From CAZCAC01 sp964496575 (lineage in GTDB: Bacteria; Planctomycetota; UBA1135; GCA-002686595): DNA of 64,000 bases. The notes beneath the pieces were generated by a model. It made no database searches. It saw nothing but the letters and a program-made list of their open reading frames with translations, and had not been told where the DNA came from. Position numbers and translations under genes: made by a program. Positions 34,030 to 42,547 of this stretch are shown one piece after another (within the stretch, counting starts at the first letter, position 1; each line of letters begins with the position of its first letter). The stretch covers positions 13,044 through 77,043 of the forward strand of contig CAZCAC010000032.1 of NCBI GenBank assembly GCA_964496575.1. Reading direction: 5' to 3'.

Positions 34030-35226
34030 ATGAGCACCAAGCACTGCCTTCTCGCCCTGGCCCTCGCGCTCGCCACCGGGCTCACGGCGACTCCCTCCCC
34101 GAGCTCCTCCACGAGCTCCGCCCGCGACGAGATCCGGGTCGTGGTGGTGGACGAGCGGGGTGAGCCCGTCGCCGCGGCCAGGGTAGAGCTCCGGGTCGGT
34201 CGCATCCTGCTGGACGTCAACCCCGGTCTTCCGTACTGGGCCCACCTCCTGGAGCGCGAGTCGACCACCGACAACGAGGGAATGGCCGCCTTCTCGGGCC
34301 TTCCCCCGGGCAGCGTCGGCGTGGCCCACGTTCGCGCCGGGCAGCTCCTGGGCGTCGAGGCCGGAGCGGGGGAGATCCGCTTGCAGGCGCGACCGACGAT
34401 GGTGGGCAAGGGAAAGGTCCGGGCGAAGCGCCAGCTGCTGAGCCGTGGGCTGACGGTCAAGGCCTACGGTCCCTACGGCACGCTCCTCGGTGAGGCCCCG
34501 GTCGATGGACGCGGCGCCTACGAGTTCCACGGCCTGCCCACGGGAGAGGTCGAGCTCCGGCTGATGGAGGACACCTGGCCCCTGGCCCGCAAGACCGTGG
34601 AGATCGAGGCGGGCAATCGGGCCCGACTGCCGGCGCTCGAGGCGACCGACGGCGCCTACGTTCCCCGGCAGGGGCCGATGGTGGATGTCCGCTCCGTGGT
34701 GCTCGTCGACGACGAGCGGAAGCCCGTGCCCGACGTACGCCTGGAGTGGACGTCGCGCTACATGTGGGGGGCGATGCCTTCGGACGAGAATGGCGAGGTG
34801 AAGCTCATCGGAGGCGGCGTATCGATCGGGGGTCCGCCCTACCGGTTGTTGCTGTCCGATCTCGAAGGAGAGGATGGGCACTACTGGGGCTGGCTGAAGA
34901 AGGTGTCGCGCGGACAGGCGGTGGTCCAGGTGGAGCGCACGTACCCGGTCACCGGACGCGTGCTCTCCAAGCAGGGGAAGCTCTCTTCCTTCCTCGTGTG
35001 GGGCATCGTCGAGGCCCCGGACGGACCTCTAGCCCAGTTGACCAACGCGGCCTGGGAGCGACGTCGCGTGACCGACGGCTCCTTCGCGCTCTTTCTCCCG
35101 GCGGGGGAGCACCGGATCGCGATCGGCGCGCCCGACGGCACGTTGCGGATCTTCCCGTGTCAGGTCAGCACGGAGGAGGAGCCCCAGGAGCTGACGCTCG
35201 AGCTCGAGGCGGTCGCGGCCGAGTAG
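34030..35226 (+). CDS. Secreted protein with carboxypeptidase-regulatory/Cna-B-like domains
   Basis: 398 residues from ATG 34030, with a signal peptide (LLALALALATGLTATPSP). Repeated beta-sandwich units start with EIRVVVVDERGEPVAAARVE, then AYGPYGTLLGEAPVDGRGAY and VVLVDDERKPVPDVRLEWTS. This is the classic G-x-P-V-A-x-A-x-V pattern of Cna-B/CarboxypepD_reg. Such domains fold outside the cell and may bind other surface proteins or act as rigid spacers. The gene faces the kinase-FGE gene; both stop codons lie in one hairpin at 35224-35252. It shares a region with the sigma/anti-sigma pair and may be one of its targets. Confidence 0.83.
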   Translation: MSTKHCLLALALALATGLTATPSPSSSTSSARDEIRVVVVDERGEPVAAARVELRVGRILLDVNPGLPYWAHLLERESTTDNEGMAAFSGLPPGSVGVAHVRAGQLLGVEAGAGEIRLQARPTMVGKGKVRAKRQLLSRGLTVKAYGPYGTLLGEAPVDGRGAYEFHGLPTGEVELRLMEDTWPLARKTVEIEAGNRARLPALEATDGAYVPRQGPMVDVRSVVLVDDERKPVPDVRLEWTSRYMWGAMPSDENGEVKLIGGGVSIGGPPYRLLLSDLEGEDGHYWGWLKKVSRGQAVVQVERTYPVTGRVLSKQGKLSSFLVWGIVEAPDGPLAQLTNAAWERRRVTDGSFALFLPAGEHRIAIGAPDGTLRIFPCQVSTEEEPQELTLELEAVAAE

Positions 35227-35252
35227 GACTCGAGGCCGGGGTGGCCGTCCTA
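35224..35252. terminator. Bidirectional terminator hairpin containing both stop codons
   Basis: TAGGAC (35224-35229) pairs with GTCCTA (35247-35252), and an inner GGCC/GGCC stem surrounds GGGGT. The TAG of the plus-strand gene and the CTA (TAG on minus) of the kinase gene form the outer ends of the stem. The structure serves convergent genes. Confidence 0.6.
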
Positions 35253-37691
35253 CCAGGTCTCGACGTCGAGCGCCGGGCGTACGCCGACGGTCGCCCGGCG
35301 ATCGTGAACACCATCCTCCAGCTCGAGGCGGGACGTCGCTCGCACATCGAGGCTGCCCGAAGCGTAGGAACCGCCTCGCGCGACCGCCTCGACGTCGTCG
35401 ATGCTCACGCACAGCTCGGCGACGTTCCCCAGGACGTGATGCAGACCGAAGGGATTCGCGGGCATGGTGTCCACCGGTGCGTGCCACCGGACCCCGTCGC
35501 GCAGCGCGGGGTACTCCTGCATCGGCACCTGCTCGTCGCCCGCGCCGAGCAGGAAGGTCTCGTCGGCCAGGTTCACCTTGCCCTCGAGCGATTCGCGCTC
35601 CGCGCCGGTCCACCAGGGCGTGGACGTGCCCGCGCGAGCGGCGTGCTCCCACTCGTCCTCCTCGGGCAGGCGCAGGCCGTAGGCTCCGAGCACGCCCTCG
35701 CAGTTGGTGGTCGTGACGTTCTCCACCGGGTGGAGATCCCCGGCCTCGAGCGCGCTCGGGCGCATGCCGGTCAATCGCGCCCACTGTCCCTGGGTCAGCT
35801 CGTGCTTGGCGAGCAGGAAGGCCGGGATCGGTGACGCGTGACCCGCGACCTCCCCACCGGGCAGGAGGACGAAGACGATCGCCGACGCCTCGGTCAAGAC
35901 CAGCCTTCCACCGTCGTCGCGACGGGGCGCATCTCCCGAGGGCAGGTGGGCGAGCTCCACGAGCCCGGTGTCGGGGTCGCGGCCGAGGGGCTGGAGCGCG
36001 GCGCGGGGCACGAGGCGCAGGCCGTCGTAGCGGGGATCGCCCTCGATGGCCCGAAGAGCGTCCTGCCATTGCCCACGCCGCTCCTCGTCGAGCGCCGACA
36101 GCTCGACCACCTCATCCGCGCGCGGCGACGGCATCCAGTCCTCCACCAGGAACGGGCTCTCCGGATTGGCGTCTCCGGCGATCTGCTCGGCGAAGTCGTT
36201 CAGCACCAGGAGCCAGTCGTCGAGGATCTCCTGGAGCTCCTCCGTGCGCGGGCGGATGAAGCCGTACGACGATCGTCGCTCAAGGAGCTCGTTTACCTCC
36301 CGCACCCAGCCCGCGTAGCTCGCCCGGTTGAGGGGAAAGCGCGCCGTCAGGGCGTCCCGCCGCCCCTCGAGCACGTCGATCAGGTGGTAGTCGGCCAGCG
36401 CGTGGATCGTCTTCTCCTGCTCGCGCAGGAGCTCCTGGTTCTTGCGCGCGTTGATGATCGCCGATCCGACACCGCCCACGAACAGCGACATTGCCAGCAC
36501 CAGGAGGCTCGCTGCCAGGAGCCGGTTCCGCCCGACCCAGCGGGTGGCGCGTTCCAGCCAGCCCGTGCGATAGGCGCGCACGATGCGATTCTCCTGGTAG
36601 GCGCGAAGATCCTCCGCCAGCTCCTGCATGTCGCGGTAACGATCGCTTGGCGAGCGCTGCATCGCCTTCTCGCAGATCGCCCGGAGCGCGGCCGGAGCCT
36701 CGTCGGGTAGCGGCGCCGGAGGGCCCGCCGCGAGCGCCGCCAGGATCACCCGCGGTGTCGTCCGGGTGTCGGCCGGCACGTACGGGCGGTGGCCCGCCAG
36801 GAGCTCGTAGAGCATTGCGCCCACGGCGTACACGTCGGAGCGCGGCCCGAGCTCCTCCGCCCGACCCGCGGCTTGTTCGGGTGGCATGTAGCACGGCGTC
36901 CCGACCACCGCCCCGTCCAGCGTGAGCACGGGCGCATCGGGCGGGCGACCATCTCGCGTCTCCGGCTCCTCGAGCTCGAGCCGCGGATCCCGCCGGGTGG
37001 CGCGTCCCGGCGCCTTCGCGAGCCCCCAGTCCAGCACGTAGACCTCGCCGAACGGCCCGACCATGACGTTGGTCGGCTTGAGGTCGCGGTGCACGACTCC
37101 CTTCGCGTGGGCGTAGGACATCGTCTCGCAGACGTGGAGCAGGACGCCCAGGGCGCGGGCGGGCGTCCACCCCTCCCGCCCTTCCCGGACCAGCCGGAGG
37201 ATCGCTCCCAGGTCGCGACCCTGAACCAGCGGCATGGTGAAGTAGGCGCGTCCTTCCTCGTCGACCCCCAGCTCGTGGACGGGAACGATCCCGGGATGCT
37301 CGAGCTGACCGGTCACGCGGGCTTCATCGAGGAACCTCCGCAGCATCCCGGACTCCGCGTGCGCGCGTGCGGCGTGGCGATCCTGGACCACCTTCATGGC
37401 GAGGTGTCGCTCGAGTTTCACATCCCACACCCGGTAGACCACCCCCATGCCGCCGCGTCCGATCTCGTCGACGATCCGATGGCCGCCGTGCTTGGTGTCC
37501 GCCTCCTCGAGCTCGCGCAGGATCCTCTCCGCGTCCTCGATCGGGGGCAGCCATCGCGGATCGTCCGGCAGCCCCGCGCTCCGCCGGCGCTGGAGGAAGG
37601 CGTCCAGGGCGTCATCCAGGGCCAGCTCGTGATCCCCGGATGGTTCGTGGGCCAAGGGGTCGCCTCCCTCGTCTCCGCGCGCTCCTGCCAT
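35250..37691 (-). CDS. Ser/Thr protein kinase fused to a formylglycine-generating-enzyme-like domain
   Basis: 813 residues from ATG 37691. Kinase: GRGGMG at about 78-83, catalytic Lys in AMKVV at 100, HRDLKPTN at 201-208, and DWG (221-223) in place of DFG, common in planctomycete kinases. A transmembrane helix is at about 390-412. The last 200 residues have the FGE-sulfatase/SUMF1-like pattern: PIPAFLLAKHELTQGQWARL, LRLPEEDEWEHAARAGT, GNVAELC and ARGGSYASGS. The catalytic Cys pair of true FGE is not obvious, so the domain is probably a sensor or binder. Two tandem GGATTNNACGGG motifs lie directly upstream. Confidence 0.9.
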   Translation of the reverse strand: MAGARGDEGGDPLAHEPSGDHELALDDALDAFLQRRRSAGLPDDPRWLPPIEDAERILRELEEADTKHGGHRIVDEIGRGGMGVVYRVWDVKLERHLAMKVVQDRHAARAHAESGMLRRFLDEARVTGQLEHPGIVPVHELGVDEEGRAYFTMPLVQGRDLGAILRLVREGREGWTPARALGVLLHVCETMSYAHAKGVVHRDLKPTNVMVGPFGEVYVLDWGLAKAPGRATRRDPRLELEEPETRDGRPPDAPVLTLDGAVVGTPCYMPPEQAAGRAEELGPRSDVYAVGAMLYELLAGHRPYVPADTRTTPRVILAALAAGPPAPLPDEAPAALRAICEKAMQRSPSDRYRDMQELAEDLRAYQENRIVRAYRTGWLERATRWVGRNRLLAASLLVLAMSLFVGGVGSAIINARKNQELLREQEKTIHALADYHLIDVLEGRRDALTARFPLNRASYAGWVREVNELLERRSSYGFIRPRTEELQEILDDWLLVLNDFAEQIAGDANPESPFLVEDWMPSPRADEVVELSALDEERRGQWQDALRAIEGDPRYDGLRLVPRAALQPLGRDPDTGLVELAHLPSGDAPRRDDGGRLVLTEASAIVFVLLPGGEVAGHASPIPAFLLAKHELTQGQWARLTGMRPSALEAGDLHPVENVTTTNCEGVLGAYGLRLPEEDEWEHAARAGTSTPWWTGAERESLEGKVNLADETFLLGAGDEQVPMQEYPALRDGVRWHAPVDTMPANPFGLHHVLGNVAELCVSIDDVEAVARGGSYASGSLDVRATSRLELEDGVHDRRATVGVRPALDVETW

Positions 37692-37727
37692 GATCGGATT
37701 CTACGGGCCCTGACCGGATTCCACGGG
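37691..37727. repeat. Tandem 17-bp direct repeats with motif GGATTNNACGGG
   Basis: TGATCGGATTCTACGGG (37691-37707) and TGACCGGATTCCACGGG (37711-37727) differ at two positions and start 20 bp apart, about two helical turns. They begin at the kinase start codon and lie 109 bp upstream of the esterase gene on the other strand. The same core occurs at 33913-33924. Confidence 0.5.
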
Positions 37728-37835
37728 TTTATCTATCTTGGGTGTCACGGCATCGCCGGTCCCTTCGACAGGCGTACAGCTCGATCCCCAGCCTGGTGAC
37801 TCGCCCGATCCGACGATCAGCTACGGAGAAGACCC

Positions 37836-39614
37836 ATGTTCCTGGCCACTCTTGCTCTCCTCGCCCTGTCCCTTCCCGGCCAGGAGGCCCCGACCGAGAT
37901 GACGATCCGCACCGCCAAAGGCGAGGTCATCCAGGCCGTACTCAAGACCAAGAGCTTCAAGATCAAGACCGACTTCGGCTCCGCGGAGGTGGGTGCGCCC
38001 TTCGTCTCCGTGATCGAGTTCGGCGAGCCGGACGTGTTGATCACCAAGACCAAGGTCGAGCTGCGGGGCAAGCTCCAGCTCTCGAGCCTGAAGGTGGAGG
38101 TCGACGGGAAGAAGAAGACCCTGCGCAGGAAGGACCTCGTCTCGATGGTCGCCGGGGCCGCCCCGGGGACGGGCTTCGACGGGCGATGGTCGACGACCCT
38201 CGGGCCGATGACGCTCGAACAGCAGGGCGTGCGCGTCACCGGAACCTACGGCTGGGAGGATGGCGCGACGATCGAGGGGATGATCGAGGGAGACACGCTC
38301 GAGTTCGAGTGGCGGCGTTCGGGAGGAAACAAGGGAAAGGGATCACTGTCGTTGTGGGAGGGGGACCAGACCTTCACCGGCACGCTTCGCTACGGCGGGA
38401 ACGAGGAGTTCTGCGGCGGCTATCGGCTGAACCCAGTGCGGGCGGCGACCACGCCGGGGCAGGTGACCGAGGGGCAGACCGAGAGCATGCTCAACTATTA
38501 CCTGCACGTACCGAAGGGCTTCTCGCCGGAGAAGAAGTACAACGCGATCGCCTTCTTCCACGGCTCGAACATGTCGTCACGTGACTACGTGGAGACGATC
38601 GTGAGCACCTGGCCGAAGCTGGCCGAGGAGTACCTGGTGCTCGGATTCGACGGCGAGAGGCTGAGCTCGGCGAGCTCCGAGGGCAGCCGCGTCTACAACG
38701 CCACGTACATCAACTACAGCGGGCACGAGGTGGGGGAGCCCTGGCGCTACAACCAGACACCGGGGCTCGCCGCAGCTTCCCTGCGTGAGATTGCCGAGTT
38801 CCTGCCGATCGAGCGCTGGTTCGTCGGTGGGCACTCCCAGGGCGGCTTCCTCACCTACGCGATCGGGATGTTCTACCCGGACCTCGTGGCCGGGATCTTC
38901 CCCATGTCGTGCTCGCTTCTGGTGCAGTGCGAGCCGAGCTACTTCGATGACGCCGACACTCGAGCCGCTCAACGCCGCATGGCGATCGCCCACATCCACG
39001 GCGAGACCGACAACCTGGTCGAATTCACCAGCGGGATCTACTGCTCGGAGGCGTTCCAGGACGCCGACTTCCCGCGGCTCCGTCTCTTCACCGATCCGAC
39101 GGCTGGTCACAGGTTCATGTTCCTGCCGGTCGAGGAGGCCGTGCGCTGGCTGGAGGTGATGAGCAGCGGGGACACCGAGCGGCTCGTCTCCCTGGCCGAG
39201 GAACGCCTGAAGGAGAAGGACACCCGCGATGCCGCTGCCGCTGCCCGCATCGCGCGCGAGCTGGGTGTGCAGGGCAAGCTGGCGGACCGGGTCGCGGCGG
39301 TCATGAAGAAGGTGGACGCTGCGGCCGAGAAGGAGGCGAAGACCCTGGAGACCGTCATCGCCCGCAACGCCAACGGCCGCTGGGTGGATGCCTTCTGGGA
39401 CTTCCGGCGCGACTTCGGGACCTCGGACCGCGCGGTCTCCGTGCTCGAGGCCTATGCCAAGCTCCGCGAGGAGCACCAGCCGGAGGCCGAGAGGCTCTTC
39501 AGGGAGGCGCGAAACGAGCAGAACGACTCGCGCCGCGAGAAAAAGCAGCGCGAGATCGTCGAGAAGTGGTACGCGTCCAGCTACTACAAGCTCGTCAGTC
39601 GCTGGCTCGATTGA
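37836..39614 (+). CDS. Secreted alpha/beta-hydrolase (esterase/depolymerase-like)
   Basis: 592 residues from ATG 37836, with GGAGAA upstream and a signal peptide (FLATLALLALSLPGQEA). Residues about 225-450 form an alpha/beta-hydrolase: YNAIAFFHGSNMSSRDYVET is the oxyanion region, FVGGHSQGG carries the nucleophile Ser334, and FTDPTAGHRFMFLPVEEA gives the Asp and His candidates. This resembles polyhydroxybutyrate depolymerase/feruloyl-esterase-type enzymes. The first 200 residues are beta-rich, with a GMIEGDTLEFEW unit, and the last 120 are helical. Substrate unknown. A strong terminator follows at 39627. Confidence 0.83.
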   Translation: MFLATLALLALSLPGQEAPTEMTIRTAKGEVIQAVLKTKSFKIKTDFGSAEVGAPFVSVIEFGEPDVLITKTKVELRGKLQLSSLKVEVDGKKKTLRRKDLVSMVAGAAPGTGFDGRWSTTLGPMTLEQQGVRVTGTYGWEDGATIEGMIEGDTLEFEWRRSGGNKGKGSLSLWEGDQTFTGTLRYGGNEEFCGGYRLNPVRAATTPGQVTEGQTESMLNYYLHVPKGFSPEKKYNAIAFFHGSNMSSRDYVETIVSTWPKLAEEYLVLGFDGERLSSASSEGSRVYNATYINYSGHEVGEPWRYNQTPGLAAASLREIAEFLPIERWFVGGHSQGGFLTYAIGMFYPDLVAGIFPMSCSLLVQCEPSYFDDADTRAAQRRMAIAHIHGETDNLVEFTSGIYCSEAFQDADFPRLRLFTDPTAGHRFMFLPVEEAVRWLEVMSSGDTERLVSLAEERLKEKDTRDAAAAARIARELGVQGKLADRVAAVMKKVDAAAEKEAKTLETVIARNANGRWVDAFWDFRRDFGTSDRAVSVLEAYAKLREEHQPEAERLFREARNEQNDSRREKKQREIVEKWYASSYYKLVSRWLD

Positions 39615-39626
39615 GGAGGATCGGGG

Positions 39627-39655
39627 CAGGGCCGGCGGGTTCCCCGCAGGCCCTG
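39627..39655 (+). terminator. Terminator hairpin after the esterase gene
   Basis: CAGGGCCGGCGGG pairs with CCCGCAGGCCCTG around the loop TTC. The 13-bp stem has a single G-A mismatch. It lies 12 bp after the stop codon, and TATCC follows. Confidence 0.75.
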
Positions 39656-39835
39656 TATCCCTGCGGTCATTCTCGCCATCCCGACTGAATTCGTCGCGTC
39701 GGCTCTTGGTACGAGAGGAGAAACACGCATTCTCCAGGGGTGTTCTCCACCGCCCCGGGCGGTAGGGTCGCACTGGAGCCGCGAGCTCCCCCCGCCCTCC
39801 TCGAGGCCGCCCCGCCTCTCCTCCCACCTCCGCTC

Positions 39836-40606
39836 ATGGACCTCGCCATCCGGACCGACTCACTGACGCGTACCTTCGGCAGCTTCTGCGCCGTCGACAG
39901 CGTCGATCTTCGCGTGAGGAAGGGGAGCTTCTACGGCTTCCTGGGGCCCAACGGAGCGGGCAAGTCGACGACGATCAAGATGCTGACGGGTTTGCTGGTA
40001 CCGACGGAAGGGACCATCTCCGTCCTCGGTCAGAATCCCCGCGTCCACGAGCAGTCCCTGAAGATGAAGAGCCGGATCGGCGTCGTGCCCGAGGACCTGG
40101 CGCTCTTCGACAACCTGACCGGTCGAGAGTACCTGATCTTCGTCGGGCGCATGCACCTGATCGCCGAGGACACGTTGCGGAATCGGATCGACGAGCTGCT
40201 GGCGCTTCTGACCCTGGAGAACGACGAGAAGAAGCTCACGATCGAGTACTCCCACGGCATGAAGAAGAAGCTGGCTCTGGCGTCGGCGCTGCTGCCCGAC
40301 CCGGATCTGCTCTTCCTGGACGAGCCCTTCGAGGGGGTCGACGCCGTCGCCTCGCGCACGATTCGCGAGATCCTGACCGCCTTCGTGAAGCGCGGCTCGA
40401 CCGTCTTCCTCACCTCCCACGTGCTCGAGATCGTCGAACGCGTGTGCGACCACGTGGGCATCATCGTCGCCGGAGAGCTCGTCGAGCAGACCTCTCTGGC
40501 GGAGCTGGGCAGCGGTGGATCGCTCGAAGAGCGCTTCCTCGAGGTCGTCGGCGCCGATCTCGGGGAGCAGGCCCCGTTGAGCTGGCTGGAGGAGGGCGGT
40601 CCTTGA
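39836..40606 (+). CDS. ABC transporter ATP-binding protein
   Basis: 256 residues from ATG 39836. Walker A GPNGAGKST is at 37-45, the Q loop is at VPED, Walker B is LLFLDEPFEG, and the H loop is VFLTSHVLEI. The signature motif reads YSHGMKKKLALASALL instead of LSGGQ, a variant known from CcmA/YhaQ-type exporters. The gene overlaps the permease start (TTGA), so the two form an exporter. This type of ATPase works with a large permease that handles an unknown substrate, often drugs or polymers. Confidence 0.93.
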   Translation: MDLAIRTDSLTRTFGSFCAVDSVDLRVRKGSFYGFLGPNGAGKSTTIKMLTGLLVPTEGTISVLGQNPRVHEQSLKMKSRIGVVPEDLALFDNLTGREYLIFVGRMHLIAEDTLRNRIDELLALLTLENDEKKLTIEYSHGMKKKLALASALLPDPDLLFLDEPFEGVDAVASRTIREILTAFVKRGSTVFLTSHVLEIVERVCDHVGIIVAGELVEQTSLAELGSGGSLEERFLEVVGADLGEQAPLSWLEEGGP

Positions 40607-42444
40607 ACTGGATCCACCTGAAGGCCACGATCTGGCTGCGCTGGCGCATCCTCGTCAATCGCGTCCGGCGCACCAGCAAGCTCAACAACGCCGTCCTCGG
40701 CCTCCTGATCGTCCTCGGTGTTTGCGCCTCGATGGGACTGTTCGCGCTGGCCCTGCTCATCGGTCTGGCGGAGCTGGACAGTGCAGATCCCATGCACCTC
40801 ATGTTGATCTGGGTGGGCCTGGCGGTCGGCTTCCTGTTCTTCTGGATGATCGGCCTGCTGGCGGACCTGCAGCGGGCCGATGCCATGTCCTTCAAGAACC
40901 TGTTGCACCTGCCGGTCTCGCTGCGCTGGGTCTTCCTCTACAACTACCTGAGTTCCTTCGTGAGCGTCACCGCGGCGATCTTCCTGCCGGCGATGATCGG
41001 GTTGTGTCTCGCCATGGTGATCGTCCACGGCCCCTTGATGCTGTTCAGCTTTCCTCTGGTGCTGGGCTTCTTCGGGATGATCACGGCGCTCACCTACCAG
41101 TTGCGCGGCTGGTTGGCCCACCTGATGGAGAACAAGCGGCGCGGGCGGAACATCGTCGCGGTCATCACCGTGGTCTTCATCGTGCTGATCCAGACGCCGA
41201 ACCTGATCAACCTCGGCCTTCACCGCTCGTCTCGGCACGAGGGGGAATCCGCCGTCGAGGAACAGGTGGAGAGCGAGTCGGGCTCGGAGATCGGCGTCGG
41301 GGGAACCTCGACTCCTGATCCGGCTGCGGTCATGAACGAGATCAAGGAGAGCAACGCGGCCATCCGCGAGCAGAAGACCAGGGATGAGGCCACCCTGGAT
41401 CGCTACGTCTCGGCGGGCGCCATGATCATCCCGGTCGGCTGGTTGCCGTACGGTGTGCGCGCGGCCTCCGAGGGACGCTGGTTCCCGAGCGTGCTGTGCG
41501 CCCTGGGGATGCTGGGAATCGCCACGTGGAGCCTGCGCCGCTCCTTTCGCACGACGATGGCTTCGGTCGTGGGCCTGGAGAGCGGGAGGGCCGGAGTCGC
41601 GATTCTCGGACCCAAGCCGGGGACCCGGGTCGTAAGGGCCGACGAACGCAAGACCCTTCTGGTGGAGCGCCGCCTGCCCTTCGTGAGCGAGAGAGTGGCC
41701 GGCATCGCCTTCGGCAGCCTGAGATCCCTGCTGCGAGCGCCCGAGGCGAAGATGCTGCTCCTCAGCCCGTTGATCCTCGTGGGCCTCTTCATCTTCATGC
41801 TCGCCACCAACCCGATGCTGGACAAGGCAGCGACCTACGGTCCCTTGATGAGCCTGGGCGTCGTCGCCATGGGGCTGCTCAGCATCGCCCAGCTGACGCA
41901 GAACCACTTCGGCCTCGATCGTGACGGGTTCCGGACCTACGTGCTCTCTCCCGTTCCACGTCACCAGATCCTCGCCGGGAAGAACCTCGGCATGGCGCCG
42001 ATCGGGCTGGGCATCGGCCTGACCGCGCTCATCGCCCTGGAGTTCTTCGTGGTCCTCGACCTCTCTCACTTCCTGGGGGCCTGCCTGCAGCTCATCTCCG
42101 CCTACTTGCTCCTGAGCCTGTACGGCAACGCGCTGTCGATCGACGCCCCCATGCGCCTCAAGGAACACGGGTTGAAAGCGGCCAACGCCAAGCTGCAGGT
42201 CGTCATCCTGCACATGATCTCGCTGGTCCTCATTCCGGTCATTCTCTCGCCGCTCCTGATTCCCTATGTCGTGGAGCTCGTCGTCGGCGGGGCAGCCTGG
42301 GCCAGGTTCGTACCCGTCTACCTTCTCCTTCACGTTGCGGAATTCCTCGTGGTCGCCTGGTTCTACCGCTGGATGATCCGGCGCCAGGGAGAACACTTTC
42401 AATCGCGCGAAGAGGCCATCCTCGAGGTGCTGACGCGAGATTGA
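40603..42444 (+). CDS. ABC transporter permease (large, two hydrophobic clusters)
   Basis: 613 residues from TTG 40603, which overlaps the stop of the ATPase gene and is preceded by GGAGG. It has a cluster of helices near residues 30-220, a charged hydrophilic loop (RHEGESAVEEQVESESGSEI), then a second cluster from about 380 to 600. The hydrophilic loop sits between the two membrane halves, which is typical of large ABC-2-type permeases. The substrate is not evident. It ends before a strong hairpin at 42491. Confidence 0.85.
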   Translation: MNWIHLKATIWLRWRILVNRVRRTSKLNNAVLGLLIVLGVCASMGLFALALLIGLAELDSADPMHLMLIWVGLAVGFLFFWMIGLLADLQRADAMSFKNLLHLPVSLRWVFLYNYLSSFVSVTAAIFLPAMIGLCLAMVIVHGPLMLFSFPLVLGFFGMITALTYQLRGWLAHLMENKRRGRNIVAVITVVFIVLIQTPNLINLGLHRSSRHEGESAVEEQVESESGSEIGVGGTSTPDPAAVMNEIKESNAAIREQKTRDEATLDRYVSAGAMIIPVGWLPYGVRAASEGRWFPSVLCALGMLGIATWSLRRSFRTTMASVVGLESGRAGVAILGPKPGTRVVRADERKTLLVERRLPFVSERVAGIAFGSLRSLLRAPEAKMLLLSPLILVGLFIFMLATNPMLDKAATYGPLMSLGVVAMGLLSIAQLTQNHFGLDRDGFRTYVLSPVPRHQILAGKNLGMAPIGLGIGLTALIALEFFVVLDLSHFLGACLQLISAYLLLSLYGNALSIDAPMRLKEHGLKAANAKLQVVILHMISLVLIPVILSPLLIPYVVELVVGGAAWARFVPVYLLLHVAEFLVVAWFYRWMIRRQGEHFQSREEAILEVLTRD

Positions 42445-42490
42445 GCAGGGACCCGTCCACGGAACGGGCTCGGCCGCCTTCGACGAAAGA

Positions 42491-42527
42491 GCGACCGGCG
42501 TGACTCGCGAGGAGCCACGCCGGTCGC
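42491..42527. terminator. Bidirectional terminator hairpin
   Basis: A perfect 12-bp stem, GCGACCGGCGTG/CACGCCGGTCGC, around a 13-nt loop. It stands between the convergent permease and chemotaxis-receptor genes. Confidence 0.7.
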
Positions 42528-42547
42528 GCGTGTCGTCGCATCGAGGC

